In this document: positions 8,614 to 15,105 of the stretch, piece after piece
Numbering within the stretch: the stretch's first letter is position 1
How the letters are laid out: each line of letters begins with the position of its first letter
Source of the DNA: Roseovarius atlanticus
GTDB taxonomy: Bacteria > Pseudomonadota > Alphaproteobacteria > Rhodobacterales > Rhodobacteraceae
DNA length: 64,000 bases
Direction: 5' to 3'
Assembly: GCF_001441615.1 (NCBI RefSeq)
Contig: NZ_LAXJ01000007.1
Coordinates: 186,001-250,000, forward strand
Program-made: the position numbers and the translations under genes
Notes under the pieces: model-generated
Told to the model about the DNA's origin: nothing
Database searches by the model: none
What the model saw: only the letters and a program-made list of their open reading frames with translations

Positions 8614-9396
8614 ATGGGCACCCCTACCATCGCCACCTCTCTCTCGGTGGCGCGCAACACAGATGGCACATACGGTCGCACCGGCACGGCACAGGTCCCT
8701 CCCGCCGCCCGGTCGCCCCGGCCCATGCGCAAGTTCCAGATGGCGTATCTGCGCCCCGACGGAACCGCCGGCTGGACCGACCAGATCGCCCCGGCCACCC
8801 CGATCTTCGACAGCGCATTTTCCGCCTTTTCCCACGGCACGCTCCTGCATACGCCTGACGGTCAGGTCGCCGTGCAGGATCTCGAACCGGGCATGAGCGT
8901 TTCCACCGCCGAACACGGCCCCTCCCGCGTGCTCTGGATCGGGTCGATGACGCTGGTTCCCGCCGCCGCCGGCCTTGACCATTCGGCCTGCCGCCTGACC
9001 CGCATCATGCCCGACACGTTCGGGCTGGGCCGACCCGAGGCGAACCTCACCGCCGGTCCCGGCGCGCGCATCCTCAGCCGCCCGCCCGGTCTGCGCGACA
9101 GCTTCGGACGTGAACGCGTGCTGACCCCGGCCAGCGATCTTGTCGACGGTATGAACGTGATCGAACTGGTGCCGCCCCGGCCCGTGACGGTCTATCACCT
9201 CTGCCTGCGCCACCATGCCATCCTGCGCGCCTCGGGCATCGAGGTCGAAAGTTTCCATCCCGGTCCCGGGTTTGAGCGCGCCATGGGTCCCAACATGCTG
9301 GCACTCTTCCTGTCGCTTTTTCCGCACGTGAAGAAACCCGCCGATTTCGGCAGCATCTGCCATCCCCGCCTGCCGTTGCAGGGCCTGGCATCCTGA
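8614..9396 (+). CDS. Hint-domain protein lacking the catalytic cysteine
   Basis: A 260-residue protein with a Hedgehog/intein (Hint) domain of the Hint_2 type at about residues 70-230 (GTLLHTPDGQVAVQDLEPGM, then VLWIGSMT, then the HHAILRASGIEVES block). In self-cleaving members the domain begins with cysteine before a GT motif; here the residues are AFSHGT, so the nucleophile is missing. I recall other roseobacter proteins with the same change, so it may be a non-cleaving subfamily. Start: AAAGGA lies 7 bases before this ATG; in-frame ATGs upstream are less well supported. Confidence 0.75.
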   Translation: MGTPTIATSLSVARNTDGTYGRTGTAQVPPAARSPRPMRKFQMAYLRPDGTAGWTDQIAPATPIFDSAFSAFSHGTLLHTPDGQVAVQDLEPGMSVSTAEHGPSRVLWIGSMTLVPAAAGLDHSACRLTRIMPDTFGLGRPEANLTAGPGARILSRPPGLRDSFGRERVLTPASDLVDGMNVIELVPPRPVTVYHLCLRHHAILRASGIEVESFHPGPGFERAMGPNMLALFLSLFPHVKKPADFGSICHPRLPLQGLAS

Positions 9397-9420
9397 CGCC
9401 GGGCGTCGCCGCTGGCCCGG

Positions 9421-9624
9421 TCATCCGCCGCGACCCCAGCCGATCCTGGCCCAGATCCGCTCGTGCACGAAGAACGTAACGAATCCGATCGTCGCCGTGA
9501 TCATCGCATAGGCGCCACCCTCGGCCACTGATCCGGTCATGAAAAACCCGATCAACGTCATCACCATCAGGCCCAGCACCTGCCAGGTTGCCGCCTTGGC
9601 CAACGTGCGTTTGCTCGTTTCCAT
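9421..9624 (-). CDS. DUF2061 small membrane protein
   Basis: A 67-residue protein with two hydrophobic helices and the family ends: KRTLAKAATWQVLG at the start and VTFFVHERIW near the C-terminus. These match DUF2061. Inner membrane; function unknown. It is divergent from the XRE regulator. Confidence 0.85.
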   Translation of the reverse strand: METSKRTLAKAATWQVLGLMVMTLIGFFMTGSVAEGGAYAMITATIGFVTFFVHERIWARIGWGRGG

Positions 9625-9724
9625 GTCCTATGCTCCCTGCCCGCGTCACGATTTTCATCTCTCGATCAGCTAGCATCGCAGCACCCTGTCGTGTATTCCG
9701 TTTTTGCTTAACAAACCTGACGAA

Positions 9725-9742
9725 TGTCCATAAAACATGACA
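9725..9742. promoter_or_regulatory. Inverted repeat across the XRE start codon
   Basis: TGTCCAT, five bases, then ATGACA form an imperfect inverted repeat. Its right half contains the regulator's start codon. This position would suit autoregulation, but the arms are short. Confidence 0.3.
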
Positions 9743-10600
9743 AACGACACTAATATGAACAAACAGGCCCGCGCCACGATTTTCCGCGACCGGCTCACCG
9801 GCGCCATGACGATGACCGGCACCAACCTCAGCGCGCTCGCCCGTCAGACCGGCGTCAGCCGCTCCACCGTGTCGCAACTGCTCGATACCGAGGCTGCCCG
9901 GATGCCCAACGCCCATCTCGCCGCCGGCTGCGCCGAGGCGCTTGGGGTCAGTTCCGACTGGCTGCTCGGTCTCACCGACCGCCCCGAACGCCCCGGCGAC
10001 GTGATCGAGGCCGCCCTCAGCATGACCGAGGCCGATCGCACATCCGCCGACGCCCAGCTGCTCGACTGGCACCGCGAGGCCAGCGGCTACAAGATCCGCC
10101 ACGTCCCCGCCACCCTGCCCGACATGCTCAAGACCGAGGCGGTCATGCGCTGGGAATACGCCGCCTTCCTCGGCAAGACGCCGGGCCAGGCCGTGCGTGC
10201 CATGCAGGACAATCTCGACTGGCTCCGGCACGAGGCAACCGAATATGAGATCGCCATGCCCCGGCACGAGCTCGAGGCGTTCGCCCAGGGCACCGGCTAC
10301 TGGCAGGGGCTCGACCGCGACGCGCGGCGCGAACAGATCCTCCACCTTGCCGAACAGGCCGAAACCTTCTTTCCGTCCCTGCGCCTCAACTTCTTTGACG
10401 CGCACAACCTCTTTTCCGCCCCCGTCACCCTCTTCGGGCCGCTCATGGGCGTGCTCTACGTGGGCCGCTTCTACCTCGCCTTCCGCGAACAGTCGCGATT
10501 GAAGCTGCTGTCGGGCCACATGGACTGGCTGATCCGCGAGGCCGTGGTCGATGCCCGCGACGCCCCAGCCTGGATCGCGGGACTGACGAAACACCTCTGA
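9737..10600 (+). CDS. XRE-type transcriptional regulator
   Basis: A 287-residue protein. Residues about 15-75 form an XRE helix-turn-helix (LSALARQTGVSRSTVSQLL, then AAGCAEALGVSSDWLLGL). The remainder is an unrecognised helical domain with a hydrophobic C-terminal part (PVTLFGPLMGVLYVGRFYLAF), probably a sensor or dimerisation region. No clear Shine-Dalgarno is visible; an ATG six codons later is also possible. Its target is unknown; the divergent DUF2061 gene is a candidate. Confidence 0.85.
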   Translation: MTNDTNMNKQARATIFRDRLTGAMTMTGTNLSALARQTGVSRSTVSQLLDTEAARMPNAHLAAGCAEALGVSSDWLLGLTDRPERPGDVIEAALSMTEADRTSADAQLLDWHREASGYKIRHVPATLPDMLKTEAVMRWEYAAFLGKTPGQAVRAMQDNLDWLRHEATEYEIAMPRHELEAFAQGTGYWQGLDRDARREQILHLAEQAETFFPSLRLNFFDAHNLFSAPVTLFGPLMGVLYVGRFYLAFREQSRLKLLSGHMDWLIREAVVDARDAPAWIAGLTKHL

Positions 10601-10702
10601 CGCCGCTTCGGATGCGCGCCCGTTGCGCAGATCCGGGCAACACCGCTATCGTTCCGGCACGCCCTGACCGTCCGGTCCATTTCCTAAGGAAAGCCTTTGC
10701 CC

Positions 10703-11146
10703 ATGCCCCGCCTTTTCGCGCTCAGCCTCACCACCTGCCTCGCCCTCGCGGCCGCCCTGATCCTGACACGCCCGGCCCAGGCCCAGGATAATCCCGTCAT
10801 CGCCCGCATGACCGCCTTCGTCGCCACCTACAACGCGCAGGATGCCGAAAGCCTCGCCGGGTTCTACGCCCCCGACGCGGCCCTGCTGCCGCCCGGCCAG
10901 GCCTCGATCCTCGGACGCGAGGCCATCACCCGGCACTACGCCCAGGCCTTCGCCGCCGGCGCCCGCGAGCTGCAGTTCAAGACCTTCGACATCCGCGCCT
11001 TCGACACCAGCGCGGTCGAAATCGGCGAAACCGTCGTCATGGTGGGCGAACAGCGCATCGTCGGGCGCTACATGCACCTGTGGGAGGTCATCGACGGCCA
11101 GCTCCTGCTGACCCGAGACATGTACCACGTGCTCAAGGTCGACTAA
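10703..11146 (+). CDS. Secreted NTF2-like (SnoaL/DUF4440) protein
   Basis: A 147-residue protein with a Sec signal peptide (cleavage after AQA). An NTF2-like fold follows: FVATYNAQDAESLAGFYAPDA, LGREAITRHYAQAF and the final GRYMHLWEVIDGQLLLTRDMY are typical. The fold serves both enzymes and binding proteins, so the function is open. The ATG was preferred over an in-frame TTG two codons earlier because AAGGAAAG is correctly spaced from it. Confidence 0.8.
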   Translation: MPRLFALSLTTCLALAAALILTRPAQAQDNPVIARMTAFVATYNAQDAESLAGFYAPDAALLPPGQASILGREAITRHYAQAFAAGARELQFKTFDIRAFDTSAVEIGETVVMVGEQRIVGRYMHLWEVIDGQLLLTRDMYHVLKVD

Positions 11147-11220
11147 ACTCGGGCAAGCCCGCTTGCCGCGACTCGGCAAACGGCACAAACTTTGCTCATT
11201 GAGCCAAAACAGGTGTCCAC

Positions 11221-11517
11221 ATGCGCCATTTTCCCCTGACCTGCCTTGCCATTCTGATGCTTGCCCAGACCGCCGCCGCGAACGACCGCCCCCCGCCCCG
11301 CGAAAACGACCCGGACGATTTCGTCCGCTACATCTTCGAGGTCAACGACTGCGTCCTGACCGAGGCGCAACTGCTACAAATCTATCAGGACGCGGGCCAC
11401 GGCCTGATGGGCGCCAACAACGCCGTCATCGCCGTGTCGAACCGCGAGGATATCGAGGTGCTCGACCGCAACCCGTTCCGCTACCGCTACTACGGCTCCG
11501 ACTACTGCGGCTTCTAG
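11221..11517 (+). CDS. Small secreted protein
   Basis: A 98-residue protein with a signal peptide (MRHFPLTCLAILMLAQTAAA). The mature part is short and acidic, with two cysteines (NDCVLTE and the C-terminal SDYCGF) that could form a disulphide. No family recognised. It follows the NTF2-like gene on the same strand with 74 bases between them. Confidence 0.65.
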   Translation: MRHFPLTCLAILMLAQTAAANDRPPPRENDPDDFVRYIFEVNDCVLTEAQLLQIYQDAGHGLMGANNAVIAVSNREDIEVLDRNPFRYRYYGSDYCGF

Positions 11518-11524
11518 GCGCGCG

Positions 11525-12025
11525 TCACGCCGACCGGCTCAGCCGCTCTTCCAATATCTCGAACGGCACGCCCGGTTCGTCCTTGGCCCCACGAATGACC
11601 AGCGAGGTCTTCACCGATGCCACGTTTTCCGCCGCCGTCAACTCGCCGGTCAGGAAACTCTGAAAGGTGCTCAGATCCGGCGCCACGCATTTCAGGATGA
11701 AATCCACCTCGCCGTTCAGCATGTGGCACTCCCGCACCAGCGGCCATGCCCGGCACCGCGCCTCGAACGCGCTAAGGTCCGCCTCGGCCTGGCTCACCAG
11801 CCCGACACTGGCAAAGACCTGCACCTCGAATCCCAGTTCGCGCGCATCCACGTCGGCGTGATAGCCCTTGATGTACCCCTGCTCCTCCAGCGTGCGCACC
11901 CGGCGCAGGCAAGGCGGCGCGGAAATGCCCACCCGGCGGGCCAGTTCGACGTTGGTCATCCGCCCGTCCGCCTGCAATTCGGCCAGGATCATGCGGTCGA
12001 TGTCGTCAAGGCGGGTCGCAGGCAT
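11525..12025 (-). CDS. Lrp/AsnC family transcriptional regulator
   Basis: A 166-residue protein with the N-terminal Lrp helix-turn-helix (LDDIDRMILAELQADGRMTN, ELARRVGISAPPCLRRVRTLEE) and a C-terminal RAM ligand-binding domain. Lrp-type regulators respond to amino acids or related effectors. It is divergent from trxB with about 220 bases between, so it may act on trxB or on itself; this is inference. Confidence 0.92.
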   Translation of the reverse strand: MPATRLDDIDRMILAELQADGRMTNVELARRVGISAPPCLRRVRTLEEQGYIKGYHADVDARELGFEVQVFASVGLVSQAEADLSAFEARCRAWPLVRECHMLNGEVDFILKCVAPDLSTFQSFLTGELTAAENVASVKTSLVIRGAKDEPGVPFEILEERLSRSA

Positions 12026-12243
12026 CGGTTCCTCCGGTTCGTTTCGCGATTGTTATACCATTGCCGCCAAAATGCGCAATATTGTTTCGCCGCAGCGCAA
12101 CATCCTTTCGGGAAAGAAAATGTCGTCCCGGTGCCTGCATACCGGGCTTGCGGGGCTACACACCCCCGCCCGTCCCCGTTATATCTGTCCGGACTCACGC
12201 GGGGCGTCTCATGCCCCGCTCCACGGATCAAGGGGGATCGGAC

Positions 12244-13224
12244 ATGGCCGAGACACGTCACACCAGGGTATTGATCATCGGCTCGGGGCCCGCAGGCTAT
12301 ACCGCCGGGGTCTATGCCAGCCGCGCCATGCTGGACCCCATCCTGGTACAGGGCATCGAACCCGGCGGCCAGCTGACCACCACCACCGAGGTCGAGAACT
12401 GGCCCGGCGATACCGAGGTACAAGGCCCCGACCTCATGGTCCGCATGGAAGCCCACGCCAAGGCCATGGGCTGCGAGATCGTGGGCGACATCATCTCGTC
12501 GCTTGACGTCGATGCACGCCCCTTCACGGCCAAGGGCGATTCCGGGACCACCTACACCGCCGACGCCGTGATCCTCGCCACCGGCGCCCGGGCCAAGTGG
12601 CTCGGCCTGCCGTCCGAGGACGCGTTCAAGGGCTTCGGCGTCTCGGCCTGCGCCACCTGCGACGGCTTCTTCTACCGCGGTGACGAGATCGTCGTGGTGG
12701 GCGGCGGCAACACCGCCGTGGAAGAGGCGCTGTTCCTGACCAACTTCGCCTCCAAGGTCACGCTCATCCACCGCCGCGACGAGCTGCGCGCCGAGAAGAT
12801 CCTGCAGGACCGCCTGCTCAAGCACCCCAAGATCGAGCCCCTGTGGTTCCATGAACTTGACGAGGTGCTGGGCGAGGACAACCCCAAGGGCGTCACCGGC
12901 GTCCGCGTCAAACACACCAAAACCGGCGAGACGCAAGAAATCCCCTGCAAGGGCGTCTTCATCGCCATCGGCCACGCGCCGGCCAGCGAACTGGTCAAGG
13001 GCAAGGTCGAGATGCATCACGGCGACTACGTCAAGGTCGAGGCCGGCTCCACCCGCACCTCGATACCCGGCCTCTTCGCCGCGGGCGACCTCACCGACCA
13101 CATCTACCGCCAGGCGGTGACCTCCGCCGGCATGGGCTGTATGGCCGCCCTCGACGCGGAAAAGTTCATCGCCGAGATGCCCGAGGACGCCCCCGCCCCC
13201 GAGGCCTACGCCCCGCAAGCCTGA
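12244..13224 (+). CDS. trxB: Thioredoxin-disulfide reductase
   Basis: An NADPH-dependent FAD enzyme that reduces thioredoxin in the cytoplasm. At 326 residues it shows the FAD motif IIGSGPAGYTAGVYASRA, the redox-active pair in SACATCDGFF, the NADPH motif VVGGGNTAVEEALFL and the C-terminal FAD signature LFAAGDLTDHIYRQAVTSAG. GGGGGA lies 7 bases before the ATG. The frame extends upstream, but the FAD motif fixes the start here. Confidence 0.97.
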   Translation: MAETRHTRVLIIGSGPAGYTAGVYASRAMLDPILVQGIEPGGQLTTTTEVENWPGDTEVQGPDLMVRMEAHAKAMGCEIVGDIISSLDVDARPFTAKGDSGTTYTADAVILATGARAKWLGLPSEDAFKGFGVSACATCDGFFYRGDEIVVVGGGNTAVEEALFLTNFASKVTLIHRRDELRAEKILQDRLLKHPKIEPLWFHELDEVLGEDNPKGVTGVRVKHTKTGETQEIPCKGVFIAIGHAPASELVKGKVEMHHGDYVKVEAGSTRTSIPGLFAAGDLTDHIYRQAVTSAGMGCMAALDAEKFIAEMPEDAPAPEAYAPQA

Positions 13225-13247
13225 GCCGCATTGTCCTTCCGCCCCCG

Positions 13248-13272
13248 TCTTCCTCTGGCCCTAAATATCCCG
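13248..13272. repeat. Partial copy of the TTCCTCTGGCC repeat
   Basis: TCTTCCTCTGGCC followed by AAATATCCC. The same core occurs as an inverted pair near 48.7-48.9 kb. Behind it come two near-identical GGGG(C/A)CTGGCCCCCA stretches. It lies just past trxB and may form part of its transcript end. Confidence 0.45.
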
Positions 13273-13366
13273 GGGGTTTGGGGGCTGGCCCCCATTTGAA
13301 CCTGTGATTGGGGACTGGCCCCCACCCCCGGGAATTCTCGTCCACCGGCGCGATCCCACTCCAGCC

Positions 13367-13390
13367 GTCCCGGACCTGATCCGGGACCTC
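13367..13390. repeat. CCCGGA palindromic repeat, copy 1
   Basis: A palindromic unit GTCCCGGA...TCCGGGAC with a short centre, directly joined to the GTAGGGTGGGT repeat that follows. A variant stands near 19.5 kb. Units of this kind are common between genes in alphaproteobacteria. Confidence 0.55.
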
Positions 13391-13412
13391 GTAGGGTGGG
13401 TGAAAACCCACG
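13390..13412. repeat. GTAGGGTGGGT palindromic repeat, copy 2
   Basis: Identical over the 23-base core to the copy at 3.5 kb. Again it stands about 10 bases past the stop of a minus-strand gene, here the HExxH protein gene. Confidence 0.75.
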
Positions 13413-13421
13413 CGCGCCCCT

Positions 13422-13964
13422 TCACTCCGGATGAATGTCCCGCGTCGTGCATCCCGACTCCAGAACGACCGCCACCCAGTTCACGTCCGGTTCCAGCCCC
13501 AATGCGTTCAACCACGCCTGCTGCGCCCGGTAGGCCGGCAATTCCTGCGCGCCCGGGCAATACCAATGCCCATGCACCGCCTGCCGGTGATGCACCAGCT
13601 CGTGCAACAGCACGCTCACGTCATAGGGATTCTTCGCATTCCACGGCCGCACCAGCCAGATCGTTTCGCTGTCGGGATCGTAAAGCCCGCGCGTATGCGA
13701 CGCGTCCGACGCGGCCCGCATCGGCGCCAGTCGCGCCACCGTGGCCGTCGAGGTCAACCGGATCTCCGGCGCCACCGCCCGTCGCGGCAAATCCGTATGC
13801 CGGTCCAGCCAGACCTCCATATGCTCCACCAGATCCGGCATCGCTTGCGCCTCGCGCCAGGCCAGCAGATCAGCCGCCCAGGCGCCGCCGCAAAATGCGT
13901 TGAGAACAAGGCAGAAAAGACCATTACGCGCCGACCACAGGCCGGCTCGGGACAGGATGCGCAT
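13422..13964 (-). CDS. Secreted HExxH protein (DUF6647-like)
   Basis: A 180-residue protein with an N-terminal hydrophobic signal (ending in GGAWA). The motif VLLHELVHHRQ matches a gluzincin-type HExxH zinc site, and it is followed by an alanine- and glutamine-rich helix (LPAYRAQQAWLNALG). Two cysteines flank the second half. I think it belongs to the DUF6647 group, but this is from memory of the HELVHHRQ pattern. Periplasmic peptidase activity is possible but unproven. Divergent from the LysR gene. Confidence 0.7.
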   Translation of the reverse strand: MRILSRAGLWSARNGLFCLVLNAFCGGAWAADLLAWREAQAMPDLVEHMEVWLDRHTDLPRRAVAPEIRLTSTATVARLAPMRAASDASHTRGLYDPDSETIWLVRPWNAKNPYDVSVLLHELVHHRQAVHGHWYCPGAQELPAYRAQQAWLNALGLEPDVNWVAVVLESGCTTRDIHPE

Positions 13965-14074
13965 GGCAACCTCCTTTTGGAAATTTGGTTTGATGTCCCG
14001 AAAATGCTAAGCTGCGTCTGCGCCCCGGCGCAAAAGGCCATTTTTCATGTGCCAATGAAGGAATTTCATCTGCC

Positions 14075-14986
14075 ATGGGACGGCACCTGCCCCCCTTCGC
14101 CGCGGTCAAGGCGTTCGAGGCCGCCGCGCGCCACAAAAGCTTCAAGCACGCAGCCGAGGAGCTGTGCCTTTCGCCCTCTGCCGTCAGCCACCAGATCCGC
14201 GCGTTGGAAGAGTATCTCGACACCGCGCTGTTCGAACGAAGTGGCAACCAGATGGACCTGACGCTCACGGGCCGCGCCTATGCAGGCAAGCTGACCGGCC
14301 TACTGGACGTGCTCGACGACACAACCCGCTCGGTGCGCGACGCAGGCCAGAAGCCCCTGCGCGTCCTCTGCACTCCGGGCTTTGCCGCCCGCTGGCTGGT
14401 GCCACGCTTGGGCGGGCTATCCTTCGGCGACCGCATCCGCCTGCGCGTCTCAAACGGCGCGCCCGACATCGATTTTTCGTCCAATGACAGCGACGTGGTG
14501 ATCCAGTGGCGCGACGCGCGCCATCCCGGTGTCCATACCGAGCCGCTGATGACCTCAAGCCGCTACCCGGTGAGTCACCCGGACCTGATAGAGCGCGAAA
14601 ATGTACGCAACCCCCGCGACCTTCTGCGCCAGCGGCTGATGTATGACGAAACCGACGATTCTTGGCAGGAATGGTTTGCCGCCGCCGGGCTTGGCGCGCC
14701 CGACCTGCCGCCCGGCCCGACCTTCCCCAATTGCGAACTGGCCACCACTGCCGCCGAACAGGGGCACGGCGTGGCAATGGCCTTCGACGCGATGGTGCAA
14801 GGCACGCTGGCCTCCGGGCGCCTCGTGCGGCTTTTCGACACCGACACCATTCCCAGCGTGATCTACTCGGTCGCCTGGGCCGAGGCGCGCGCCGACGACC
14901 CGATGATCCGATCCTTCCGCGACTGGCTGTTCGAAGAAGTTCGGCAGACCCAAGCCGCCACCGCACCCATGTCCGCCGCGCAATAG
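14075..14986 (+). CDS. LysR family regulator, GcvA-like
   Basis: A 303-residue LysR-type regulator. The winged helix is at residues 5-65 (FAAVKAFEAAARHKSFKHAA, ELCLSPSAVSHQIRALEE) and a periplasmic-binding-protein-like effector domain follows. The N-terminal PPFAAVKAFEAAARH pattern places it with the GcvA group. It is divergent from the HExxH gene, with about 110 bases between. The target is unknown. Confidence 0.92.
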   Translation: MGRHLPPFAAVKAFEAAARHKSFKHAAEELCLSPSAVSHQIRALEEYLDTALFERSGNQMDLTLTGRAYAGKLTGLLDVLDDTTRSVRDAGQKPLRVLCTPGFAARWLVPRLGGLSFGDRIRLRVSNGAPDIDFSSNDSDVVIQWRDARHPGVHTEPLMTSSRYPVSHPDLIERENVRNPRDLLRQRLMYDETDDSWQEWFAAAGLGAPDLPPGPTFPNCELATTAAEQGHGVAMAFDAMVQGTLASGRLVRLFDTDTIPSVIYSVAWAEARADDPMIRSFRDWLFEEVRQTQAATAPMSAAQ

Positions 14987-15073
14987 CGTCGGCGCGCCTC
15001 GCTCACGGCATTTCGGCAACATTCACCTCGCGGACCCGAAAGGGGGTTCACAAGGCAAGCCACCTCTCATATT

Positions 15074-15089
15074 TGTTCACGCGTGAACA
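15074..15089. promoter_or_regulatory. Perfect 16-bp palindrome, probable operator
   Basis: TGTTCACGCGTGAACA is a perfect palindrome ending 16 bases before the start codon of the fused regulator/sulfate-activation gene. A dimeric winged-helix protein would bind such a site, and the gene downstream encodes one at its N-terminus. Autoregulation is inferred. I did not find another copy in the window. Confidence 0.55.
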
Positions 15090-15105
15090 CACCTTGAGTC
15101 GCCGC

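Noticed and set aside
14662..15105. Upstream extension of the sulfate-activation frame into the LysR gene
   Set aside because: The extension overlaps the LysR coding region in another frame and has shadow composition; ATG 15106 begins the recognisable winged-helix domain.
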